DNA of 64,000 bases from an uncultured Opitutia bacterium (GTDB lineage Bacteria; Verrucomicrobiota; Verrucomicrobiia; Opitutales; UBA953). Location of the stretch: positions 62,001 to 126,000 of the forward strand of contig CAIOAN010000009.1 in assembly GCA_903855995.1 (NCBI GenBank), read 5' to 3'. The position numbers and the translations under genes were made by a program. Of this stretch, positions 51,216 to 58,901 are shown one piece after another. The notes below the pieces were generated by a model. That model was not told where the DNA came from. It did not search any database and saw only the letters and a list, made by a program, of their open reading frames with translations. Within the stretch, counting starts at the first letter, position 1. The number at the start of each line of letters is the position of its first letter.

Positions 51216-52082
51216 ATGTCCGCCGAGATCATCAATCTTTCCTGTTATAAGTTCGCGCCTTTGGCCGACCTGGAGGCCTGGCGCATCAAGCTCAAGGCCG
51301 TCGGCTTGGAGCAGGAAGTGAAGGGGACGATTCTCCTGGCGCCGGAAGGGATCAATTTTTTTGTGGCCGGCACGGCCCCTCAATTAGCCGCGGTGCTCGC
51401 CGTGATTCGTTCGATCCCGGGATTGGATGATGTGACGCCCAAGGAAAGCCCGAGCACCGAGCGCCCTTTCCGCCGCCTGTTGGTCAAAATCAAGAAGGAG
51501 ATCATCGCGTTCGGCGTCGAAGGGGTTGATCCCTCACGCCGCCCGGCCGCCAAGATTTCCGCCCGGCAACTCAAGCAGTGGCTCGATGAAGGCCGACCGG
51601 TGACCTTGCTCGATACGCGGAATGATTATGAAATCCGGATGGGCACTTTCAAGGGGGCGGTGGTGCCTCACATCTGGAACTTCCGGGATTTTCCCGCGGC
51701 GGTCGAGAAGTTGCCGGCGTCTCTGAAGTCACAGCCGTTGGTGATGTTCTGTACGGGCGGCATCCGCTGCGAGAAGGCCGGGCCGTTCATGGCGATGAGG
51801 GGATATACCGACGTTCTGCAGCTCGACGGCGGCATCCTCAAGTATTTCGAGGAGGTCGGGGGCGCCCATTACGAGGGCGAGTGCTTTGTCTTTGATGAAC
51901 GCGTCGGGGTCGGACCCGATCTGCGGGAAACCCGTTCGGTGATTTGCTTCAATTGTCAGATGCCTTTGACGGTCGAAGATCAGGAGCTTCCGGCGTATGT
52001 GTACGGTGCGACCTGCCATCATTGCATTGCCGGAAAGCCGCGGGGGCGCGGCAATACCGGCGAGGCGAGTTTACCAGCGTAG
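51216..52082 (+). CDS. trhO: tRNA uridine(34) hydroxylase TrhO (rhodanese-like)
   Basis: A 288-residue protein with an N-terminal acylphosphatase-like domain (NLSCYKFAPL; GTILLAPEGINFFVAG), a central rhodanese domain with the loop C179-TGGIRCEKAG, and a C-terminal Cys-rich part (CFNCQ, CHHC) that can bind zinc. It makes ho5U34 in tRNA independent of prephenate. The start at 51216 (MSAEIINL) is chosen. It overlaps the convergent HAD gene by 12 bases at its 3' end. Confidence 0.93.
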   Translation: MSAEIINLSCYKFAPLADLEAWRIKLKAVGLEQEVKGTILLAPEGINFFVAGTAPQLAAVLAVIRSIPGLDDVTPKESPSTERPFRRLLVKIKKEIIAFGVEGVDPSRRPAAKISARQLKQWLDEGRPVTLLDTRNDYEIRMGTFKGAVVPHIWNFRDFPAAVEKLPASLKSQPLVMFCTGGIRCEKAGPFMAMRGYTDVLQLDGGILKYFEEVGGAHYEGECFVFDERVGVGPDLRETRSVICFNCQMPLTVEDQELPAYVYGATCHHCIAGKPRGRGNTGEASLPA

Positions 52083-52913
52083 TTCCGGGAGGCTGAACCA
52101 ACGCCGCTGGCTGCGCGGGATGCGTGCAAGGATGTCGGCTTCGGCGACTTGGGTCATGATGCCCGTGCGCACCAAGGCGCCGTCAATACCGACCTGTGCG
52201 GCGCCAAGAAGGTCGTGCTCCGGGCTGTCTCCGATGGCCAGTACGCTCATAGGCGGCGGGTTGCCGGCGACGGCGAGAGCTGTGCGATAGATGTCGCCGT
52301 GAGGTTTGCCGAAGTAACGGACGTCGGCGCCTTTGCGTTCGAGCTCCTTGGCGATGGCTCCGGCCGAAGGGCGTACCCCTTTAGGGGTGAGCATCTCGAG
52401 GTCGGGATTACACACGACGATCGTGATGCCGCGGTTGGCCGCCTGGGTGAGGTCACGAATCTGTTCGCGCCAATTGCGGTCCGGCTCCTGGCTCGCGGCG
52501 AGGATGATGCCTTCCGCGTCGTTGGGCCAAGCGCTGGTGAAACCCATGGCTCCGAACCCGTAGTCTGTGTCGGGTTTGCCGGAAATATGAATCGCCGAGC
52601 CGGGGAGGAAGGCATCGCCAAACTTCCCCGCCCGAATCGCCGCCTGAGCGGCGTCGCCCGAGGTGACCACGTGGTCGATGTGTTCGGCGGTGAAGCCGAA
52701 CTGCGCGAGGCGCAGGAGGTTGTCCGCTCCGGGTTTGGCGGAATTGGAGAGTACGACGACCACGCCGCCGCTCTCGCGGAAACGCCGCAAGGCTTCGGCC
52801 GCCTGCGGGTAGCTCACGGTGCCGTCATGCAGCGTGCCAAATTGATCCACGAGGAGCACGCCGTATTGTCCGGCGACTTCAGATAGACCGGTGATGTTTT
52901 GCAGTTGGCTCAT
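52071..52913 (-). CDS. HAD-superfamily hydrolase, TIGR01459 / NagD-like type
   Basis: A 280-residue phosphatase. Nucleophile motif LVDQFGTLHDG has D23; LSNSAK is motif II; FGKPHGDIY supplies the motif III Lys; and IGDSPEHDLLGA is motif IV. The cap is of the NagD-like C2 type. It overlaps the sugar kinase gene start region by 4 bases (ATGA), so the two are coupled; a sugar phosphate is a natural substrate guess. Its 3' end overlaps that of trhO. Confidence 0.85.
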   Translation of the reverse strand: MSQLQNITGLSEVAGQYGVLLVDQFGTLHDGTVSYPQAAEALRRFRESGGVVVVLSNSAKPGADNLLRLAQFGFTAEHIDHVVTSGDAAQAAIRAGKFGDAFLPGSAIHISGKPDTDYGFGAMGFTSAWPNDAEGIILAASQEPDRNWREQIRDLTQAANRGITIVVCNPDLEMLTPKGVRPSAGAIAKELERKGADVRYFGKPHGDIYRTALAVAGNPPPMSVLAIGDSPEHDLLGAAQVGIDGALVRTGIMTQVAEADILARIPRSQRRWFSLPELRW

Positions 52914-54196
52914 GCGAGTTTGATTTCGCGACCGAGGGCGCGCCAGGCGAGCCGGGCGGCCCCGGCGGCGGCTTCTTCGCTCCAGGCGGGGGTGAGCGGG
53001 ACGCCCAAGAGCGACTGGCGGATACGCATCCATGTGGCGCTCTGGGAGCCGCCGCCCGCGTGCCGGACGGAACGAAGCGGCGGGCTGCCGAGCTCGGTCA
53101 AACGGGCGTAACCTTGTTGTTCAACGCACGCAAGGGCCTCGTACATACCTTGCAGGAATTGTGCGTCGTCGCCGGGTCGAGGGACGAGGCGAGGCTGGAG
53201 CTTAGGGTCGGAAACGGGGAAGCGCTCGCCGGGCGAGGGGAGGGGGTAGTAATCGAGGCCCGTGCTTTGCTCCGGTTTCATCCGTGCTTCCAGTCGCTTG
53301 AGTTGATCTTTATCAAAGAACTGCAGCAAGGTCTTGCCGCCGCAGTTCGAGGCGCCGCCGGCCAGCCAGCGATCGCCGAGGCGATGACTGTAGATGCCGA
53401 GTTCGGGCGCGAAGATGGGCTGGTCGCACAAGACTTTAAGTACGAGCGTTGACCCGAGGGCGGTGGCCGCTTCACCCGGAAGTTCCGCCCCACTGGCGAG
53501 GAAGGTCGCGCATCCATCGGTCGTGCCGGCGGCGATGACGATGCCGGGGGGAATGCCGAGTGCGAGCGCCGCATGGTCGCTGACCTGTCCGATGCGAGTG
53601 CCGACGGGGACGACTTCGGGCAGCAGGCCGGGGGCTAAGCCAAAGGCGGGTAACCAGTTCGGCCAGTTACGTGCCACCGGATCATAGCCAGTCTTCAACG
53701 CATTATTCTCGTCGGTCTGCCAATCCGTGGCTCCAAGGCAGTGATTGATCCAATCCGCCTGATGCAGGATGCAATGGAGGCGAGGAAGTTTCATCCAGGC
53801 CAGTGCACGGGCGGCGGGCGAGGTCGCACCGTGGGCGGCGCTTTCCTTGGGGGCGAGGGTTTTGATTTTAGCCGCCAGGTCGCCCGTGTCGGCGTCGTCG
53901 TACATACGGGCCTTCGCGAGCGGTTGGTTATGATTATCGACCGGGAGAATCGTGCCCGAGGTGGCGTCGACCGCGATCGCGCGGGCGTCGGAGAGGTCTA
54001 TTTGATTGCCTAACTCACGCAGGGCGGAGCGGCAGCCTTCCCACCAGTCTGCGGGGTTTTGTTCCCGGCGCAAACCAGTGGCGACGGTGGCAGGTAACGA
54101 AGCGGAGCCGGTTCCCAAGAGCACGCCATGGGCGTCGACCGCGATGGCGCGGACCCCTGTGGTGCCGAGGTCGAGACCGATGACGAAGCCGCGCAT
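52910..54196 (-). CDS. FGGY-family carbohydrate kinase (D-ribulokinase/xylulokinase-like)
   Basis: A 428-residue kinase with two actin-like domains: GLDLGTTGVRAIAVD (phosphate 1), AVDATSGTILPVD, AAGTTDGCATFLASG and HAGGGSQSATWMRIRQSLLG (FGGY adenosine site). It is shorter than bacterial XylB and resembles the compact plant/cyanobacterial ribulokinase group. Likely substrate a ketopentose; the exact sugar is not certain. Coupled by a 4-base overlap to the HAD hydrolase gene. Confidence 0.85.
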   Translation of the reverse strand: MRGFVIGLDLGTTGVRAIAVDAHGVLLGTGSASLPATVATGLRREQNPADWWEGCRSALRELGNQIDLSDARAIAVDATSGTILPVDNHNQPLAKARMYDDADTGDLAAKIKTLAPKESAAHGATSPAARALAWMKLPRLHCILHQADWINHCLGATDWQTDENNALKTGYDPVARNWPNWLPAFGLAPGLLPEVVPVGTRIGQVSDHAALALGIPPGIVIAAGTTDGCATFLASGAELPGEAATALGSTLVLKVLCDQPIFAPELGIYSHRLGDRWLAGGASNCGGKTLLQFFDKDQLKRLEARMKPEQSTGLDYYPLPSPGERFPVSDPKLQPRLVPRPGDDAQFLQGMYEALACVEQQGYARLTELGSPPLRSVRHAGGGSQSATWMRIRQSLLGVPLTPAWSEEAAAGAARLAWRALGREIKLA

Positions 54197-54253
54197 GTGT
54201 TTTTATTGAGGGGCAGGGGAGCGGGGGCAAGGATGGAGCAGGTCGTAGCGGTA

Positions 54254-54355
54254 AGCGGTAAGCGGTTGGAAAAGCAACGAGGAGAAAGGTCGGCCACCCA
54301 TATCATGGGTTTGGCGCGGTTATGCTTTCTATCTAACCGCCAACCGCTATCCGCT
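54254..54355. repeat. Intergenic inverted repeat built from AGCGGTA phrases
   Basis: Arm 54254-54269 (AGCGGTAAGCGGTTGG) and arm 54340-54355 (CCAACCGCTATCCGCT) pair at 14 of 16 positions. AGCGGTA is repeated in tandem next to the first arm and CCGC next to the second. It fills the spacer between the FGGY kinase start and the DUF5722 stop; no ORF seen. Confidence 0.55.
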
Positions 54356-54357
54356 CC

Positions 54358-55632
54358 TTACTTTGGGTTTAGTTCATCCCAGCTCTTGAGCGCGCAGGTC
54401 TTGAGGTAAGGTTCGGCGGCGGCTTGCCAATCCGGAGTGTCAGCCGCCTTTATGAGATACCAAATCGGCCGCTTCTGGTCTGGTTCTGAAATCGTGCCTG
54501 CCTTGTTGCTCCAAAGACCGAGGCGCAGGCCGCCTTCCTTGGAGTGATCTACTTGACGATGGTAGAGAAAGGCATCAACGGCGCCATTGAGCCTGGCGAT
54601 CTTTTCCCAGGCGTAGGCGTAGGCCGCGGCCTGTTCAGCGAGGGCTTCGGAGCGGGGGGTGACGTTGAAGCCTTGTTCCGTAAAGCTGAGACGTCGCGGC
54701 TTGCCGTCGAATAGCAGTTCCGAGGTCGCCAGTTTCTTTGTGAGCACCTCGAGGTTTTTGAAAGTCACCTTCGGCGTGGTGTCGTCGAACGTCACCTTGT
54801 CGAGCCAGGTCCGTGGATCGCGTAGATTCGAGGGGTAGGGATGGAAGGCCAGGTTCCAGTCGAAGTCGCCGCGTTCACGGGCACGCTTCGCGAACAATTC
54901 GAGGAGCGTACGCCCTGGGCAGGCCTGCAGCGGATCTGGGTTATTCTTAGCTGTCCAATGGTGCTCCATCGAGAGATAGATGCGGGCGTGGGCGGAATGA
55001 TGACGCAGCGATTCCCAGGCGAGGCGCACTTGGTCTTCATATTGGATGGCGACTTCCTCGACCGAGGCCGGCCCCATCTGATGCCACTCATGGTGCGAGT
55101 TTACCTCATTGCTGACGACCCAGCCCCAGACGCGTCCATTCGGGGCGTCGACCGAAGACCATCGTCGAGCGATGAAATCCGTGAGGGCCTTATAGCAAGC
55201 GCGGCCTTCCGGTGTGACCGTGTTGGCGGCCATCGTCGTGCCTTTCACCGGATCGGCCTTGGGGTGAGTCGTAAGTCCGCGGACGCGTTCGTTGGGCGAG
55301 CGATAGGTGATGACGATGAGTGTCAGTACGATGCCCTTATCGCTCAGGGGTTTGATCTGTCGATCCATCGACCGGACGTAACCTTCGTTGAGCGGGAAGA
55401 TGAATCCATCCGCAGAGGCCGTGAGCTGGCCGGGTTTGGCTTCCTTCTCGGCGGAGAGCAGGCTGCCGAGATTGAGATTGATACCCGCGTGGTGGACGCC
55501 GAGCTCGAGCACGTCGGGAATCATCTGGACCTGGATGCCCTTGGGGCTGGAGGTTGCCGGGTAGGGTGCAGGATTCGATTCGGCGAACGCCACTGAAAAC
55601 GAGCAAAGGCAGCCAAGTAGCAGGGGGGGCAT
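54358..55632 (-). CDS. Exported DUF5722-type glycoside-hydrolase-like protein
   Basis: A 424-residue protein with a short signal peptide (PPLLLGCLCSFSVAFA). A TIM-barrel-like layout is suggested by GINLNLGSLLS, GIVLTLIVITYRSP, WGWVVSNEVNSHHEW, and IYLSMEHHW, DFDWNLAFHPYP, LSFTEQGFNV and DAFLYHRQVDH. The NE of SNEVN and the E of FTEQG could be an acid/base and nucleophile pair. It matches a family (DUF5722) often found near sulfatases and glycoside hydrolases. Divergent from the sulfatase at 55718. The substrate is not known. Confidence 0.72.
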   Translation of the reverse strand: MPPLLLGCLCSFSVAFAESNPAPYPATSSPKGIQVQMIPDVLELGVHHAGINLNLGSLLSAEKEAKPGQLTASADGFIFPLNEGYVRSMDRQIKPLSDKGIVLTLIVITYRSPNERVRGLTTHPKADPVKGTTMAANTVTPEGRACYKALTDFIARRWSSVDAPNGRVWGWVVSNEVNSHHEWHQMGPASVEEVAIQYEDQVRLAWESLRHHSAHARIYLSMEHHWTAKNNPDPLQACPGRTLLELFAKRARERGDFDWNLAFHPYPSNLRDPRTWLDKVTFDDTTPKVTFKNLEVLTKKLATSELLFDGKPRRLSFTEQGFNVTPRSEALAEQAAAYAYAWEKIARLNGAVDAFLYHRQVDHSKEGGLRLGLWSNKAGTISEPDQKRPIWYLIKAADTPDWQAAAEPYLKTCALKSWDELNPK

Positions 55633-55717
55633 CAATGGGGAGACAGGATGGGGAGCGGAAGGTTTCAATCGGAAAGGTTGCCGATTGACCGATGCGGTCT
55701 CGTCTTTATTAATCCTT

Positions 55718-57298
55718 ATGAACCCCATGCGCATCCTGGCACTTCTTCTCTGTCTGGTCGGCGGCCTTCTGTCCGCCGCTCCCTCCCCGCAGCCCAACAT
55801 CGTCTTTATCTTTTCTGATGACCATGCGTATCAGGCCATCAGCGCCTACGGCGATTACCGGAATCTTAACCAGACCCCGAATATCGATCGCATCGGCAAG
55901 GAGGGTATGCGTTTCGATCGAGCACTGGTGACGAACTCCATCTGCGGCCCGAGCCGTGCTGTCATTCTGACCGGGAAATATTCCCACCTTAACGGATTCT
56001 ACAACAACACCAACTCGGTCTTCAACGGCGAGCAGCTTACGTTCCCGAAACTCCTGCAGAAAGCCGGCTATCAGACCGCCATCGTCGGCAAATGGCACCT
56101 GGGGACGGATCCGACGGGGTTCGATTTCTGGCAGGTCCTTCCGGGGCAGGGCATTTATTACAACCCGCCGATGCTGACCGCGGCTGGTAAGATTCAGAAC
56201 ACAGGCTACGTGACCGATATTATCACAGAGGCTTCGTTGAACTGGTTGGAACGGCGCGACAAGAATAAGCCATTCATGCTCATGTGCCAGCATAAGGCCC
56301 CCCATCGCGAGTGGGAACCCAATATCAAGGACCTGAATTTCGACAATGATCGCGTCTACCCGGAGCCGAAGAGCCTGTTCGACGATTACTCTCATCGGGC
56401 CAAGCAGGTCGCCGACAATGACATGACCATCGCCGGTACGATGACGCCGAAGGACGTCAAACTCGTGCGTCCGGTGCAGTTGGATGCCGAGCAGGCCGCC
56501 ATCTGGGATGCTTATTACGAACCCCGTAACGAGGCTTATCGCAAGGCCGACCCCAAGGGGGCTGACCTGGTGCGCTGGCGCTATCAGCGCTATATGCATG
56601 ACTATCTCGCCTGCGTGAAGTCGGTCGACGACAGCGTCGGTCGCGTGCTGAAGTATCTCGAGGACCACGGGCTGGCCGAAAATACGATCGTCATCTATTC
56701 TTCCGACCAAGGCTTCTACCTCGGTGAGCATGGCTGGTTTGATAAGCGCTGGATCTTTGAGGAATCCGTTCGCACCCCCTTGCTGGTCCGCTGGCCGGGA
56801 GTCACGAAACCCGGCTCGGTCTGCAAGTCTCTCGTCTCCAATGTGGATTACGCTGCCACCTTCCTGGGTATGGCCGGCTTGCCTGCACCCGCCGAGATGC
56901 AGGGACGCAGCCTGACGTCGATTCTGGCTGGCACCACCCCCGCCGACTGGCGGACCGATTTCTATTATCACTATTACGAATATCCTTCTCCGCACCATGT
57001 CTCCCCGCACTACGGCGTGATCACCGAGCGCTACAAACTCGTCCACTACTACGGCAGTGGTGAAGAAAAGACGGATCTTTTCGACAGTGAGAAGGACCCG
57101 CTCGAATTGCGCAGTTATTTCGGCGACAAGGAATACGCCACCGTGCAGGCCGACCTGGAAGCCCGTCTCAAGCGACTGCGTTCTGAACTCAACGTGCCCG
57201 AGAAAGACGACCCGCTGGCCACTGGCGAGCGCAGTCGCAATCCGGGTGCCAAGGGCAAGAAGGCTGGCGCGGGCAAGAAGGCACCAGAGGCCAAGTAG
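55718..57298 (+). CDS. Exported sulfatase (CGPSR type)
   Basis: A 526-residue sulfatase with signal peptide (MRILALLLCLVGGLLSAA). The metal site is FIFSDDHAYQ; the formylglycine site is C76-G-P-S-R followed by VILTGK; YSSDQGFYLGEHGWFDKRW carries the second half of the site, and KWHLG the sulfate-binding Lys/His. The Gly in CGPSR and the following architecture resemble S1_16/S1_20-type glycan sulfatases. The C-terminal end is a Lys/Gly/Ala-rich tail. The start at 55718 is an ATG; a TTG at 55685 is less likely. Divergent partner of the DUF5722 gene. Confidence 0.9.
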   Translation: MNPMRILALLLCLVGGLLSAAPSPQPNIVFIFSDDHAYQAISAYGDYRNLNQTPNIDRIGKEGMRFDRALVTNSICGPSRAVILTGKYSHLNGFYNNTNSVFNGEQLTFPKLLQKAGYQTAIVGKWHLGTDPTGFDFWQVLPGQGIYYNPPMLTAAGKIQNTGYVTDIITEASLNWLERRDKNKPFMLMCQHKAPHREWEPNIKDLNFDNDRVYPEPKSLFDDYSHRAKQVADNDMTIAGTMTPKDVKLVRPVQLDAEQAAIWDAYYEPRNEAYRKADPKGADLVRWRYQRYMHDYLACVKSVDDSVGRVLKYLEDHGLAENTIVIYSSDQGFYLGEHGWFDKRWIFEESVRTPLLVRWPGVTKPGSVCKSLVSNVDYAATFLGMAGLPAPAEMQGRSLTSILAGTTPADWRTDFYYHYYEYPSPHHVSPHYGVITERYKLVHYYGSGEEKTDLFDSEKDPLELRSYFGDKEYATVQADLEARLKRLRSELNVPEKDDPLATGERSRNPGAKGKKAGAGKKAPEAK

Positions 57299-57300
57299 GC

Positions 57301-58743
57301 CTATTCGCCGACCTTCAGGGAGTTCTTCTTGGCCTTGCCTTTACCGGCTTGGTCCAAGGTGGCGTCGTAAGCCGGATTCGGTGTTGGTAGCTGGGCGTCG
57401 ACCGATTTGAGCCAGGCATCGAGTTTGGAGCGCAACGCCTTGGCGCGATCCGGTTCGGTGGCCGCGAGGTCGCGTGCTTCGCTCACGTCCAGTGCGAGAT
57501 TATACATTTCGTCACGACCGTCTTCGTAGAAGTGGACCAGCCGATAATCACCCGAACGCACGGCGCTGTAGGGAGTCGCACCGCCCGGATGGTAATGGGG
57601 GTAATGCCAGAAGATGGCTTCGCGATCGGGCTTCGCACCGCTCTTCAGCAAGGGCGCCAAGCTGACTCCGTCGACCTGCGATTGGAGCGGCTTGATGCCT
57701 GTCATCTCGAGGATCGTCGGGTAGAGGTCGAGGCTGATCGCAGGAGTGTTTTCGATGGTGCCAGCCTTGGTCACGCCTGGCCAGTGGACGATGAGAGGCA
57801 CGCGGACGCCGCCCTCGTAAGCCGAACCTTTGCCGGCGCGTAGGGGGCTGTTGTCGGTCGTGGGCAGAAGGCCGCCATTATCGGAATTAAAGATGATGAT
57901 CGTGTTATCCTCGAGTTTTAGGCGTTTGAGTGCGGCCCGGATCGTCGCCAGGGATTCATCGACGGTGCTGATGAGGGCCGCGTAGGTGGCATTTTTCTGT
58001 TTTAGGCCTGTAGTGTCCTTGGCTTTGAATTTGGCGATGACATCGGCCTTGCCGGCGATCGGCTGGTGCACGGCGTAGTGGGGTAGGTAGAGGAAGAAGG
58101 GTTTGTCCTTGTTCGCCTCAATGAATTTCACGGACTCGGCGGCTTCGCGGTCGGTGAGGAATTCGCCCTTGGGGCCGTCCTTGAGCGTTGGGATTCCGTA
58201 GGGGGAAACATAGCTCGGCGGCTGCCCACGGTGGTAACCGCCGATGTTGAGGTCGAACCCGTGCTTGTCGGGGTAGTACGCTTCATCGCCTTCCTTGAGG
58301 CCCGGTGTAAGGTGCCATTTGCCGATGCTCGCCGTGGCATAGCCAGCGGACTTCAGTTGTTCGGCCAGGGTGATTTCCTCGAAAGCCAGGAACTGCGTCC
58401 ATTCCGGAATCTTGAGTTTCGCATGGGGCCGCACATGGCCTGAAATCCAATCGGTGAGATGAAGGCGGGCAGGGTATTTGCCGGTCAGCAAGGCGGCGCG
58501 GGTAGGGGAGCAGACCGTGCAGGCGGAATATCCTTGGGTGAAGCGCACCCCGTCCCGGGCGAGTTGATCGATATTCGGGCTCTCGTAAAACTTGCTGCCG
58601 TAGCACGAGAGATCGGTCATGCCCATGTCGTCGATGAGCATGACAATCACGTTAGGCGGGCGGTTGGCGGGGTTTTCGGCTGCTGGCAGGGCCGAAACTA
58701 TCAAAACGGCCGCATAAATGAGTGAAAGAAGCTGTTTAGGCAT
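57301..58743 (-). CDS. Exported sulfatase (CSPTR type), arylsulfatase A-like
   Basis: A 480-residue sulfatase with signal peptide (MPKQLLSLIYAAVLIVSA). MLIDDMGMTDLSCYG supplies metal Asp residues; C78-S-P-T-R followed by AALLTGK is the formylglycine motif with Thr in the fourth position; KWHLTPG and FNSDNGG are conserved parts of the metal site. The start at 58743 gives a good signal peptide. Tail-to-tail with the CGPSR sulfatase (2-base gap). The two sulfatases have different motif types, hence presumably different substrates. Confidence 0.9.
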   Translation of the reverse strand: MPKQLLSLIYAAVLIVSALPAAENPANRPPNVIVMLIDDMGMTDLSCYGSKFYESPNIDQLARDGVRFTQGYSACTVCSPTRAALLTGKYPARLHLTDWISGHVRPHAKLKIPEWTQFLAFEEITLAEQLKSAGYATASIGKWHLTPGLKEGDEAYYPDKHGFDLNIGGYHRGQPPSYVSPYGIPTLKDGPKGEFLTDREAAESVKFIEANKDKPFFLYLPHYAVHQPIAGKADVIAKFKAKDTTGLKQKNATYAALISTVDESLATIRAALKRLKLEDNTIIIFNSDNGGLLPTTDNSPLRAGKGSAYEGGVRVPLIVHWPGVTKAGTIENTPAISLDLYPTILEMTGIKPLQSQVDGVSLAPLLKSGAKPDREAIFWHYPHYHPGGATPYSAVRSGDYRLVHFYEDGRDEMYNLALDVSEARDLAATEPDRAKALRSKLDAWLKSVDAQLPTPNPAYDATLDQAGKGKAKKNSLKVGE

Positions 58744-58901
58744 GACGTAAGGTATGAGTGGGCCGCTCTGGCATCTCAAGCCGTATTGAGGCATAATCTT
58801 CACATGAGGGATTTCTTAAACGGTTGTCAGGTTAGCCAGATTTGGCTTAGTTTTCTTGTAGTCACCCCTCCCTCACCCCAGCCCTCTTATTGTATACTTC
58901 T

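Noticed and set aside
55709-57046. A 445-codon minus-strand open frame antisense to a sulfatase
   Set aside because: The plus-strand gene is a clear sulfatase with signal peptide and formylglycine site; the antisense frame has no motifs.
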